A stretch of 64,000 bases of DNA from Nipponacmea schrenckii (Eukaryota; Mollusca; Gastropoda; Lottiidae): NCBI GenBank assembly GCA_030562195.1, contig JAUJPP010000012.1, forward strand, positions 19,344,001 through 19,408,000, written 5' to 3'. Positions within the stretch are counted from its first letter, which is position 1. Each line of letters begins with the position of its first letter. The translations under genes were made by a program, and so were the position numbers. The notes under the pieces were generated by a model. It did not search any database. It saw only the letters and a program-made list of their open reading frames with translations, and was not told the DNA's origin. Positions 35,801-45,187 of this stretch are shown in pieces.

Positions 35801-37929
35801 CAATGAGTTTTTCTGGGAGACCATTAAAACCGTTTGTGACAAAAAGAAGGAAAATTTATTGAAAACAGGAAATAAAGGTCAGTGGTTTTGACCTTATCTT
35901 AACCAATACAAAACTAACCTTTTGACCTTGTCATTGTCAGCCTTCATATATATGAATAAAATCATGTTAAAATTTTATTGTTGATGCAATAGAAGCTACA
36001 ATTACCAATGGATTTTAATGAAACTTAGTGTGAGCATTTGAATTCATAAGACAGCTGTCAAGTTCGAATGTGACCATTTTTCTATGAATGGTTTTCGAGT
36101 TATTGCCCTTGACTTAGTAAAATCACGTCAAAATAGCATTGTGGGTGCAATGGAAGCTACAGTTTTCTATGGATTTTGATGAAATTTGTGAGCTTTGGAA
36201 TTGAGAGGACAGCCATCAAGTTCAAATTTGAGGACTTACCGGTAAATATAGATGCTATTAATATAGGAAAGAATGATTTAACAATCTGGGCGTATGTTAC
36301 CTTGCTTGGCAAGCTATCTTCAAATATTTGATAATGATTTTCAAGGTGATGGTATAGGCAAGGATGATTTATTATCATTATTATTAAAAGCTAGAGATGA
36401 GACCAATACACAGTTACCAGATAATGTTATATTAGATAATGCTGCAGGCTTTCTATTTGCTGGTTTTGAGGTAATTGTTCTCTTGTTTAATTGGCAATGC
36501 TTTTCGGACAGGGAAATGAGTGTTCAATGAGGAAAATTTCGACAGGACAGCGGCATTAGCCTACTCTTATAGCGATTTCCAAATGTCGAGGAATCTTTTA
36601 ACGTGCACATCCTGTAGCCCTGTGTGCTACAAGCTGTGCACTCTAAAGATCCGTTGACAGTTGGAAATCAAAAAAGAGCAGGCTTAAGTGGCTGTCCTGG
36701 CAGAAATTTCCCTCATAGCACACTGCATAGCATTGCTCGTATTCATTAGACCGTAAGATGCAGAAAAGTAGGACGTAACTCTCTATTCATTTCATTTCTA
36801 ATCAGCCATTGAAAATGACCATTTTATTTCACTCAAGCTGTATTTTTCAGACTACCAGTAGCTCACTTATTTGGATTTTGTTAAATTTATCTGAATATCC
36901 AGATGTACAAGAAAAAGCCCGAAAGGAGATTGTCAGCGTATTTCCAGATGGTGCAGTGCATCCTAATAAATTTGATGAATTGCCCTACTTAACTTGTGTA
37001 ATTAATGAATCACTAAGGTAAGTAGGCTATTGGAATGAATGGAGTTTTACTTCCTACTCTTCTGCACTTTATGAGCTAATGAAGATGGACAAGAAAGTGT
37101 TGAAAGCACTGCAGTTCACAATAGTGTTTGCAGATATTACAATATGTAATTTTACGCTTAATCCTGTTATTTCGGTTATTTAATTGAATTTGTTTTTTCT
37201 TCTAGGTTATACCCCCCTGTAACAACATATTTCCGACAAGCTATTAATGATGATGTAATTAATGGTTATACCATACCGGCAGGTACCATTATTGGTATTA
37301 GTGTAAGTGGTCTTCATAGGTAAGTCAAGTCATTATAATAACTGTGTTTCAACATGGCCAAAAAACCGGCTTTGAGCTAGCTTTTCTGTGTTTCAATTTG
37401 TTAAATTGCCGAACCGTTACGGTTCAGGAACCAAAAACCCCCCTTTTCGTTCGGCAATTTATCGAGGGCCAAATAAGCCGGCTTTTTAAACAAGTGGAAA
37501 CACAATGTACTGCAATTCTACATCTGAACCTGATGTCAATGTACTGTCATTCTACATATGAACCTGATATCAATCAATGTTTTCACCAGATTTCAATGGA
37601 TTGTATTCTTCACAAGATTTGAAATATTTTGATATTTTAAATTTAATTATATTTGATATTTCAGACATCCTGACAATTGGAAAGATCCTGAAAAATTCAA
37701 TCCAGAGAGATTTCTTGAAGATACAGATATGCATAAATTTATGCCTTTTGGAGCAGGACCATTGATGTGCATTGGTAAAAGATTTGCTATGGCAGAAATG
37801 CAGACAGTGTTGATTCTGTTACTTAAAAAGTTTCGATTCCATAAAATTCCTGATTATAAATACCGAAGAGTACAAAATTTGACCATGATCCCTGAACCTG
37901 CAATGAAATTAAGAATAGAACCATTATGA
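26846..37929 (+). CDS. Cytochrome P450 monooxygenase, microsomal type
   Basis: Complete gene of 12 exons: 26846-26852, 29489-29643, 30033-30112, 31689-31826, 33150-33256, 34284-34396, 35115-35227, 35735-35877, 36346-36470, 36851-37017, 37206-37319, 37665-37929. The frame is continuous through 11 GT-AG introns and gives 508 aa, normal P450 length. A hydrophobic N-terminal anchor (about residues 27-46) is followed by the hinge LPGPPYIPIVGN, so the protein should sit in the ER membrane. The oxygen-binding I-helix reads AGFETTSS (324-331). The K-helix ExxR is ESLR (380-383), then PERF (434-437), and the haem loop is FGAGPLMCIG with Cys456. The C-helix WxxxR position reads HKSLK. The family catalyses NADPH- and O2-dependent mono-oxygenation. 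The haem and I-helix motifs suit clan 3/4-type enzymes, but I cannot assign a CYP family or substrate. The first exon holds only seven coding bases, so the start rests on phase and donor fit. Confidence 0.93.
26978..27866 (-). repeat. Helitron-like repeat, reversed orientation, two heads
   Basis: Begins TTTTATACGCCCTCATGGAAATGTGGACGTAT, the reverse of the hairpin end at 1,515, followed by a GTCCGTCGGT microsatellite. A second hairpin head is nested at about 27,292. Beyond it are diverged core units with TTTTTGAGTTATTGCCCTTGAC near 27,160, 27,490, 27,640 and 27,800. It lies within P450 intron 1 and is noncoding. Confidence 0.65.
27867..28365 (+). mobile_element. TTAA-bounded MITE (family A), copy 2
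   Basis: Bounded by TTAAAGGGGCCCTGGCTTGA and AAGCCTGGGCCCCTTTAA, 499 bp including both TTAA. The interior keeps CCAATATGGCGGGACG, ATGGATACACATGGATTTGA and the donor CAAAG|GTAAGC. It is in P450 intron 1 on the sense strand. Confidence 0.8.
28560..29488. repeat. TTTATGTC minisatellite interrupted by a SINE fragment
   Basis: Degenerate copies of a short unit (TGTCTATTTATTTA) fill about 28,560-28,790 and 29,150-29,470. Between them, about 28,797-28,970 is the 3' part of SINE family 2 (CTGCATGGCGTTGCC...GGTGCTGAAAAGTGGGA). The right block ends only a few bases before the acceptor of P450 exon 2 (TTTTATTGTAG, exon start 29,489), so its pyrimidine-rich strand probably forms part of the splice-site context. 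Long YLCLF-type frames here are repeat artefacts. Confidence 0.8.
30138..31205 (-). repeat. Two Helitron-like heads with ~180-200 bp core units in P450 intron 3
   Basis: Hairpin heads (ATACGCCCACATATAATGTGGATGTAT and a variant at about 30,953) are each followed by a GTCCGTCCGTCC microsatellite and ACAATTGCTTGTGGCCACAA. Core units carrying ATCAGCTTTCTGACTTTTAT and GTTGGTGAGTTATGCCC repeat near 30,320, 30,490, 30,690 and 30,850. Confidence 0.65.
31206..31688. other. Remainder of P450 intron 3, one unexplained frame
   Basis: An open frame ends at about 31,400 with a lysine-rich stretch (IDLRSLKLKTTRLIDSYSK). Its codons look more protein-like than the surroundings, but I recognise no family and no flanking splice sites. 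It may be a fragment of an old element. Confidence 0.2.
32219..32716 (+). mobile_element. TTAA-bounded MITE (family A), copy 3
   Basis: 498 bp between TTAAAGAGGCCCAGGCTTGA and AAGCCTGGGCCCCTTTAA, in P450 intron 4. The interior donor CAAAG|GTAAGC is kept, but the ATG of the small open segment has become ATTG. Confidence 0.8.
33925..34130 (+). mobile_element. tRNA-derived SINE (family 1), diverged copy
   Basis: Contains GTACAGCGGTTAGAGCGTTGG (A-box region), a B-box-like TCCTTATCTCGAA and the body motif AAAATGTCGGACATG. The 3' end TTATCTTTGTAAAAAATA matches copies at 48,598 (minus) and 59,583 (plus). It lies just upstream of P450 exon 6. Confidence 0.65.
34655..34975. repeat. ~53 bp minisatellite in P450 intron 6
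   Basis: Six tandem copies of a ~53 bp unit containing AACCTAGAAGTAGTATATCT and TTGTGTTTCGAAAC. The copies differ by only a few substitutions, suggesting recent expansion. Confidence 0.9.
35970..36300 (-). repeat. Helitron-like core fragment in P450 intron 8
   Basis: Two partial core units with GAAGCTACAATT/GAAGCTACAGTT, GATTTTAATGAAACTTAGTG and GAGTTATTGCCCTTGACTTA, like those at 27.4-27.8 kb, without a hairpin head. It ends about 50 bp before the acceptor of exon 9 and shares its edge GGGCGTATGTTACCTTGCTTGGCAAGC with other copies. Confidence 0.55.
36490..36810. mobile_element. SINE family 2 fragments, head-to-head, in P450 intron 9
   Basis: The left part (GACAGCGGCATTAGCCTACTC, TGTCGAGGAATC, AACGTGCACA) is in the minus orientation. 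The right part (GTGCTACAAGCTGTGCAC to AGATGCAGAAAAGTAGGACG) is in the plus orientation, so two partial copies face each other. Confidence 0.6.
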
Positions 37930-37955
37930 GGTACCCCGTTACACATCAAGATTGT

Positions 37956-37961
37956 AATAAA
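37956..37961 (+). terminator. Candidate poly(A) signal of the P450 gene
   Basis: AATAAA 27 nt after the stop codon. Further hexamers lie within the following minisatellite, so the exact end is uncertain. Confidence 0.4.
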
Positions 37962-37974
37962 TTGATCAGTCATT

Positions 37975-38345
37975 CAACTGATTAAACAAAATGTGAATAT
38001 CAAGTCTGATATTATCTTTGTTATAAACTCTGATAAGTTCATCAAGATTGTAATAAGCCAGCTGATTATTAACAAAATGGAATAACAAGTCTGTTATTAT
38101 CTTTGTTATTACAATCTTGATGAACTTATCAGAGTTTATAAGCCAGCTGATTATTAAGAAAATGGAATAAAAAGTCTGATATTATCTTTTTTATAAACTC
38201 TAAGTTCATCAAGATTGTAATAAGCCAGCTGATTATTAAGAAAATGGAATAAAAAGTCTGATATCATCTTTTTTTATAAACTCTGATAAGTTCATCAGTA
38301 TTGTATTAAGCCAGCTGATTATTACCAAAATGTGAATATTGATCA
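37975..38345. repeat. Tandem repeat 3' of the P450 gene
   Basis: Four or so copies of a 70-95 bp unit containing TTCATCAAGATTGTAATAAG and CCAGCTGATTATTAA. One copy includes an inverted segment (ATTACAATCTTGATGAACTT, about 38,096-38,120), giving a potential hairpin. Confidence 0.75.
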
Positions 38346-39630
38346 GTTACACATCAGCACTGATAAACCATTCTTCGGTCAGTCAATTGACTCATTTGAA
38401 TTCATGGGGACATCCTGAAAAATCACTTTAACTGCGGCCCATAATATTTTGGGCGTATATTGTAATCACCCCGTCTGTTCAGGTTTGGCTTGCGCTTACT
38501 ATACAGACTACATTTTCTTACAGATTCTTTTGACTTTGATAACACCAAAATATTGTGTCCAACTTGATGTTTTCACTCTATAATACTTGTTTAGCTTGTA
38601 AACACTCGGAAAAATAAAATCATTTTTTATATTTTGACAAAACTTGGTAATATTGATCATAATAAGCCCTGAAAAGATATTTGTATTATTTCTAATATTT
38701 TTATTCTTCACAAAAAAATAAGCATATACATGATGAAACAATGGCTAAACTAACATAACTAAGATATTATTAAAACAACCGCAGACTGTTGATAAATAAT
38801 TGGAATTGGGCAAATTGATAAGTGTGTCTTGATGCTTCACTGTTATTAATAATAGTTTCAGTCAGACGCACTTTCAGACAGGCACGTATTCATTAAGAAT
38901 GCCCGTTGACCTTGTCAATAAGGCCAGTGGCTGGAGGGGATAGGGGAATGCCCACAAAGGTCCAAGAATAAAAAAGGGAAAGATATTTTGGTCACATGAT
39001 GGAGGAAGAAAGCCTTTGAACAGCATAATAGAAAGTGTGCCTAGTGAAAACGTGCATTTCAAGCAATTTAAACACTAGGATCAAGTTCATTCATTGATTC
39101 CTTAGTCTAAAATTATTATTATTTTTTCATCATCTTTCATTTATTCTTTGGTCTTTGGAGGGCATTCCTATATTGCCTCAAGCCACTGGCAAAATTGACA
39201 TGTTGACTAATATTACAGTGCTCTCAAACAGTGTGCCTAAATTTGTATGTGCCAAATACAAGTGTCCCTTGAGAGTATACGCCTAAATGAATACATGTAT
39301 GTGCCTAAATCAGTGATGCTGTCCAAAAGAAGTGTGTGCCGAAAGTACCATGTCCACCTGTCTTACAATAAACAAATATTTGTACACAGATGACTGTTTT
39401 TCTCTAATACACATCTTTACAATCATAATAAGTTCAGAAGTCTTTTTAGATTTATCCAAACTATTCTCTGACATCAATCATGATATATATCTAATATCAA
39501 CAGTGGAAAGATAATGTTATCTTGACCAATATCTTACGGTACAGTACAGACTACAATAATAAATTGGCATTAGAAGGTACAATGATGTAAAATTCTTATA
39601 CAAAATAACATCTAAAAAAATATTTTCACC
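38346..39630. other. Convergent intergenic region, no gene seen
   Basis: Between the 3' ends of the P450 and SLIRP genes. A short Helitron-like head fragment (GGGCGTATATTGTAATCACCCC) is near 38,450. The rest is AT-rich with no credible exon. Confidence 0.45.
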
Positions 39631-39634
39631 TTTT

Positions 39635-39960
39635 AAATGTTGCTAAATACCTTAATTACAACCTGAAATAAGTTGTGTGTCAGACATGATGTATACATGT
39701 GTATCATGGAGAATTACCCAGTCTTTCACTATTTTCTTTTCACTATTTAAATGTTGCTGAATACCTTAATTACAACCTGAAATAAGTTGTGTGTCAGACA
39801 TGATGTATACATGTGTATCATGGAGAATTACCCAGTCTTTCACTATTTTCTTTTCACTATTTAAATGTTGCTGAATACCTTAATTACAACCTGAAATAAG
39901 TTGTTTGTCAGACATGGTGTATATGTGTATCATGGAGAATTACCCAGTCTTTCACTATTT
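39635..39960. repeat. ~114 bp triplication at the 3' end of SLIRP
   Basis: Three tandem copies start near 39,635, 39,748 and 39,863, sharing AAATGTTGCTGAATACC, CAACCTGAAATAAG, GTATCATGGAGAATTACCC and TTTCACTATTTTCTTTT. The last word overlaps the SLIRP stop codon at 39,955-39,957, so the unit includes the very end of the coding region. Confidence 0.9.
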
Positions 39961-40221
39961 TCTTTTATTTTCTAAACTTAAATTCACTCTCACTTTCACA
40001 TTTCCTAAAATATGTTCCTCTTTAATTACAGTCTCAGCAGTTTTGTTATGACCGAACATAATAAATCCATATCCCCTGTGATATCCTGTTTCCTTGTCAA
40101 ACGGTACACGAACATACCTAATCAATCCAAATTTAGAGAAATACTTATATATATCATCAGATGCTACATGCCAGGGCAGTCTGTCAATGAAAATCTTCTT
40201 TGCAAATTTGGAACCAGACAT
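39955..40221 (-). CDS. SLIRP: SLIRP, SRA stem-loop-interacting RNA-binding protein
   Basis: A single coding exon of 88 aa, essentially one RRM. RNP2 is IFIDRL (residues 10-15), followed by PW. RNP1 is RGYGFIMF (49-56), preceded by VPFDKETGYH, which matches the LPFDKETGFHRG of vertebrate SLIRP as I remember it. The family is mitochondrial and, with LRPPRC, stabilises mitochondrial mRNAs. An acceptor-like TTTTTTTCAG directly precedes CAAAATG, so a 5' exon lies upstream; it is probably UTR but could add N-terminal residues such as a targeting peptide, since the vertebrate protein is longer (~109 aa). No clear presequence is seen in the 88 residues. The protein ends ENKRK. The 3' end is embedded in a ~114 bp triplication. 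Confidence 0.85.
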   Translation of the reverse strand: MSGSKFAKKIFIDRLPWHVASDDIYKYFSKFGLIRYVRVPFDKETGYHRGYGFIMFGHNKTAETVIKEEHILGNVKVRVNLSLENKRK

Positions 40222-40270
40222 TTTGCTGAAAAAAATGGTGTAAATATTTGAACAAATAGTTGAGACAAGG

Positions 40271-40604
40271 AAGGGGATAATAGGTCTTAGAATGAACATA
40301 AATTTGAAAATTTTATACTCCGTCAGTAAGAGCTCGATTCATCGGTAAATATACCTGCTCCCATAATTAAACCTTAAAAAAAAATCAAGAACACTATAAG
40401 TAATTATCCATAAAGATGCAATTGATTATTGAAAAATGCTTAATAAATTGATTAAAGGGTTTTTCAAAACTGACTTAGTTTTGCGAGTTTCAAGATTTTA
40501 AGAGATTATATGACACAAGGTAAGTTCCCTGATGAATATATACTCATATAGACCTTTCTTGAGAACTAAAATTTGATGTTCATGCTAAGACGCTGTTTCC
40601 CTTA
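40271..40604. mobile_element. MITE (family B) just upstream of the SLIRP coding exon
   Basis: Starts AAGGGGATAATAGGTCTTAGAATGAACATAAA and ends with the degenerate counterpart CATGCTAAGACGCTGTTTCCCTT. The internal hairpin AAAAATGCTTAATAAATTGATTAA is visible. It lies in the probable 5' intron of SLIRP. Confidence 0.7.
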
Positions 40605-41012
40605 CGTAGAGACAAGAATCTCTATATAACCCTACATATCCATTAAACTAAGTAATTTTTAAGCCTGTCAAGTTCCACTACCAAGTCATAATTATATTAA
40701 GAATATCAACAACTGGTACCAAACCAATGGTTTCCTCCCTCATATATATACATATATTATGCTTAATTAACAAGGATAATTTGAATTAAAATCATATTTT
40801 ATTTTCATTAATAATAACAATTACAATACAATGATACCGGTACATTGAATGTTCTTCCTACTTTCAATTAGGATATTTATTTCACTGTATAGACTTTACT
40901 TGTTCCTTTTAGATTTCTTATTTATGGAATTGTACACCACAGTCTGTCTCTGTCTTCTTGAAAGACTGAACCTGGGTATCAACCCAGTCTCCTTTACAGC
41001 GCAAAAGAGGTA

Positions 41013-41156
41013 TCAGGACATAAAAAAGCTAGGCTTTAAGAATGGTAGTGCCATTAAATTTCTAATAAATTTGTATACTCCTTTGCGATTATTATATGTT
41101 TCCTGTAGACCAACAGCTTGAACTTTTCTCCATAAACACTGCACCCAGTGAAAAAC
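41013..41156 (-). pseudogene. Relic of a MULE-like transposase fragment
   Basis: The minus-strand frame reads VFHWVQCLWRKVQAVGLQET, then YNNRKGVYKFIRNLMALPFL, before a stop. This resembles the FHW-Q-xWRK-Q-xGL...Y...R-LMALPFLP segment found in Mutator-like (MULE) transposases of invertebrates, recalled from the family and not searched. Stops and frame changes follow (toward 40,930) and no intact transposase is seen, so the copy is dead. Confidence 0.45.
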
Positions 41157-42066
41157 ATACCAAAATGAACATTAACTTCCACAAGACTTGATTTTCTTCA
41201 ATACCTAAAACAAACAATAAATGATTTAATCAATGACAATCATTCAACTAATTAATTAAGACTGATAACAATGTGAGAAATTGAAATTGGTAAAATAAAA
41301 GATTAATCAATTACCTCCACATAGTCTTCCGTTCTCCTTTGTTTCATTCCCATTGGTGATGAAGCGGTGAATAGACCAAAGTTGAATGAATGGCTTCTTA
41401 ACCACTTTAAAGTAACAATCCATATACCAATCCCTGGTCCTCTCTGACAATTAAAGTTGTTTATCAGCGCAATTTGAAATAGCGAGTGAAATTCTTGAAA
41501 AAAACTTTGACGCAGCCATAGGTGTGGCATGAGTGGTGTAGGGAGATAATGATGGTATGATTGAACTACAAAAACCTATTCCAATGGCTTCCTTATTCCT
41601 TTCATTTGTTAATTTGAAGCTATCACAGTAGCTGATCATAGATTAACAGGGTTTTTGATTACCTGATCATATATTAATTAGGGGGCGGAAACCACTTAGA
41701 ATTGGGGTGGAATAGAGGGGGAAACCACTGGGATGAAAAAGAGGTGGAAATCACTGGGGGGAAACTACTGATGAGGAACTTGTAAAAGGAGGAAACCACT
41801 GCAAGTCTTAACGAGCATGTTGATACTGATGCCCACTGATGGTACAAAAAAGAAATACCCAAATTGAAACAATCAATCTAGCAACTACTATAACGTTGCC
41901 TTATGTGTTACGAAACGTATGTAATAAAAGAAGTAGATCCATTTTGTTCTGATCAATAATAATAAACTGGAAATGACCATAGTCATAGATTAACAGTCGT
42001 TTCCGAATTATAATCTACCTGGACACAATATATGCACGTTATATTTTGTTAATCGTTCAAGTTCAT
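41157..42066. other. Intergenic or SLIRP upstream region, no gene recognised
   Basis: Minus-strand frames at 41,300-41,640 are open for 60-75 codons without a recognised family; they may belong to the same decayed transposon. At about 41,675-41,800 is a short G-rich degenerate repeat (GGAAACCACTG). Confidence 0.35.
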
Positions 42067-42162
42067 CTACAGGAAATGGACTGTTTCGTACTCGTCATCC
42101 AGACCTAAAACGACACAATCTTCGTCAATGTTCGTTAGTTTCCGTGGTTCACAAGGTACATT
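42067..42162 (-). CDS. Unrecognised short acidic open segment, possible terminal exon
   Basis: On the minus strand the frame reads VPCEPRKLTNIDEDCVVLGL then DDEYETVHFL and a stop. The composition looks protein-like, but there is no clear acceptor (AATTAAAAAATAATG precedes) and I recognise no family. It could be a transposon remnant or a chance frame. Confidence 0.15.
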   Translation of the reverse strand, partial: NVPCEPRKLTNIDEDCVVLGLDDEYETVHFL

Positions 42163-42564
42163 ATTTTTTAATTAAAAATATTCCACGAGTTTCATGCCAT
42201 ATAATTTATATGCAATCTTAAGACAAAACTAAAAGTTACAGCTTTCACTTCTAAACAAGTAGAACTTGGTGGTTTATGGTCAAAATGGTCCAAGTTTTTG
42301 TACGGTGGCCCATAAAAGACTCCGCCAATCTACATTATGTATGAAATTTATAACTCTATGGCTACCATTCAGAGGCGGTGGCAGAGAACCTGCAAGAGTG
42401 CAAGGGCCGCAAAGGTTTTAATTTATGCTCGAAATTATATCTTTTAAACAATACGTTAGATCGTACTCGTTTTTAACACATTATTAATTATATATAGCGG
42501 ACGAAACGATGACAGATGATTTGCTTATCATACATTACAATGGTGTTTGACTAAGGTCAAGCTA

Positions 42565-42656
42565 CCCACGAAACATGGCGGCGAAAACCCGGGACCCGAG
42601 GTTGCAATGACGTCAGTATAATATAAACGTCATCGTGAGGTTGATACGAGAGGAAT
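42565..42656 (+). promoter_or_regulatory. Probable SMIM14 promoter and noncoding first exon
   Basis: A locally GC-richer segment contains AACATGGCGGC (42,572-42,582), a good YY1 site, and TGACGTCA (42,608-42,615), a perfect CRE/ATF palindrome. It ends in GAGGAAT|GTAAGT, a strong donor at 42,657. Joining to the acceptor CTCTTTAG at 43,894 would place this as the 5' UTR exon of SMIM14. It could also serve SLIRP in the other direction. Confidence 0.5.
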
Positions 42657-43576
42657 GTAAGTTTTTTCGTGTGGTGTCACTGAAGAACAAAGTCTACTGT
42701 TAATGTTATTGCTTATTTGGCATAGTTAGGTATTTGTCATATTTTGCTCTCATTGCCTACATGCAAGCCAAATACAGCCAATTTAAAAGGGTTTCTTGAA
42801 TTGAACAAATCAAGTAGGATACTGACACTGGTCACGTGATTAAATACCATTTATGCGTGCGCAGATTTTTATTTTAATCTGACGTGGCTCTTCAACAAAA
42901 CAAAGACTAGTTTGTCAAGACCGAATATAGTATATCATATTTTTCAGTATCTCTTATTCAGGGCTGGATGTGCTTGACCCATACATAATACACAAGCAAT
43001 AACTTCCGCTTTTGTCAAATCTCTTGGATTCTAAAGTTGGGAATTAATGTTTGGTTGAGAGTGTAGGTGTAATATTTCATAATTTTGTTGCCATTTCGTA
43101 GTTGTTTACAACAAAGAAACAAAGGGTAAGGGTTAGATTTAGCATTGACTGATTGAGTAACACAAATTCATAAGAATGTCAACACATCAATCATTTTGAA
43201 AAAAAAAATTTCTTTTACCCAGTCTAATGTTATGTAATCTAGTCTAATGCACAATAGATCTCTTTTCAGTATATTTCTGGTTTTAGTGGAGATATGATTC
43301 ACTGAGCCATAAAGAGATATTCTCCTATGTCTGGAGTGAAATGTGTTCAGTTGACATGTAAACTGGTCAACACTAGTCATATCTCCTGCACACTGAGTTA
43401 AACTGTCTACAACACAGAGTTAAATATTTTACATTGACTTTATATCAGGATGAATTGGAAATCTAATAATGTCATTCAATGCACCTGGGTCTAGACCTTC
43501 TAACTCAAAGTAAGAATCAGTCAACTGTACTAAGTGGCATAACTGGCCTACAACATATATATATATGCATTATATA

Positions 43577-43803
43577 GGCACAACTTTATGGAACAACAAT
43601 CACTGGTTAAAGTTTATGCGACGTTTTGGCGTGTTTCCCCCGCCGTCCTCAGGCACAGAACGACAAGACATGATAGGCAACTATATATATACGAGTTGCC
43701 TATCATGTCTTGTCATTCTGTGCCTGAGGACGGCGGGGGGAAACACGCCGAAACGTCACATAAACTTTAACCAGTGATTGTTGCTCCATAAAGCTGTGCC
43801 TAT
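43577..43803. mobile_element. Palindromic fold-back MITE
   Basis: Two arms of about 105-110 bp are near-perfect reverse complements. The left arm starts GGCACAACTTTATGGAACAA and the right arm ends GCTCCATAAAGCTGTGCC, around a short TATATATATA centre (about 43,683-43,692). Both arms carry GTCCTCAGGCACAGAA and ACGTTTTGGCGTGTTTCCC-type segments. It lies in the inferred first intron of SMIM14. Frames inside it are artefacts. Confidence 0.85.
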
Positions 43804-43915
43804 ATATCGTATTCACAATTGCTCAATGCCACTTAAGAACATATATGCATAGTATTTCTAGAATCTTTTAACTTTAAATCTTTGAACTCTTTAGGTTAAG
43901 AAACCAATTATCAAG

Positions 43916-44227
43916 ATGTCTGACTTTGATCCTTGCGAATGCATCTGGAACCATGAAACAGCAATGCAGCGTCTGATGAACATGTTACGCAATTCTCAAA
44001 ATGTTTGCACGGACACACAATGCATCGAATCTCTACCTGGTGAAACGACCATGCCTAATGGTGGTTACAATATGATTGCTATGATGATGATTGGTTGGTT
44101 GGTGGTTGCTACAGCCTTATTTCTATTCAGACCATCTAGTCTACGTAACCGTGGTGATGGAAAACCCAGCAGACCAAGTGATTCGAACCCTCCACCACCT
44201 CCTCCACCTGCACCTCCAGCTCATTAA
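43916..44227 (+). CDS. SMIM14: SMIM14, small integral membrane protein 14
   Basis: A coding exon of 103 aa. The N-terminal part has FDPCECIWNHETAMQRLMN and CTDTQC, matching the FDPCEC...HE.AMRRL...CTDTEC pattern of vertebrate SMIM14 (C4orf34). One membrane span (about residues 53-71, IAMMMIGWLVVATALFLF) is followed by a basic RPSSLR and a proline-rich tail (PPPPPPPAPPAH). The family is a conserved single-pass ER membrane protein of unclear function. An acceptor (CTCTTTAG|G) lies 21 nt before the ATG. The 3' UTR seems to reach an AATAAA near 46,107. The whole coding part is in one exon. Confidence 0.92.
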   Translation: MSDFDPCECIWNHETAMQRLMNMLRNSQNVCTDTQCIESLPGETTMPNGGYNMIAMMMIGWLVVATALFLFRPSSLRNRGDGKPSRPSDSNPPPPPPPAPPAH

Positions 44228-44845
44228 AAACTTTTCTTCAGAACAGATTGTTTGATGGTTAATAGGAACTTAAAATTGGATGTAATATGAAACGACTTTA
44301 CCAGTGCAATAACTCTTATTAAAAAAACACTTATTAGATTTTCTTTATACTGGTATTGTGCGATTATATGGGTTAATTTTTGCTACACATTGAATAGATT
44401 GGTCTCTTTTAAACTCAGATCAATTTTGCTGTTTATTTCAATTCTCTCCTGTGTTCAGCACACTTTTAAGTCCTAAAATGGTAAGTTCTTGAAATTATAT
44501 TTTGGAAGGAATTGGACTGAAATTCCTGACAATCTGCGATTCTCTCTTGTTTTAAAATTTATTTGAGGAAATTGGCTTCTTAATTGTACTAGGATGGCAT
44601 AGCCTAAGCAATGTTGTATTGTCTTATTTTAAAGTACTGATGTCCGATGAAAATAGTCATGAAATTTTTTTAAAGTACCGTAATCTACAAAATGATTTTT
44701 ACTATTTTCAATTTGAGTAATCCATGATCTTGGACCATATCTCGAAATGAAATTAAAACAAAACAATGTTATAGTTACAATGAAGTTTAGTTATATATAC
44801 ATGTGTATTTATTACATGCTTTGAAATTAGGGATCTTCTGTAACT

Positions 44846-45187
44846 TAAAAGGATTATAGGTCTTACATGAACATAAAATTTTAGTTCTCAAGAAAGGTAA
44901 ATATGAGTGTATATTCATCAGTGAACTTACCTGATGTCATAAAGTAACAGAATCCCTGAAAATCTTGAAAATTCTCAAAACTAAGTCATTTTTGAAAAAC
45001 GCTTAATCAATTTATTTAGCATTTTTCAATAATCAATTGCATCTTTAATGGATAATTACTTAGTTTTTTGGATATTTTTTTCATGTTATTTATGGTAGCA
45101 GGTATATTTACTGATGAATAGAGCTCTTATTGACCAAGTTTAAAATTTTAAATTTTATGTTCATTCTAAGACCTATTATCCCCTTTG
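44846..45187. mobile_element. MITE (family B) in the SMIM14 3' UTR region
   Basis: Bounded by AAAAGGATTATAGGTCTTACATGAACATAAAATTT and the inverse ending TTCTAAGACCTATTATCCCC. The centre has GAAAAACGCTTAATCAATTT. If the distal poly(A) site at 46.1 kb is used, this element is transcribed within the 3' UTR. Confidence 0.75.

Noticed and set aside
36157..36378. Minus-strand frame opposite P450 exon 9
   Set aside because: It lies in a Helitron-like fragment and on the antisense strand of a well-supported exon.
43565..43777. Two overlapping plus-strand frames of 60-70 codons
   Set aside because: Both lie inside the fold-back MITE and read through its palindrome.
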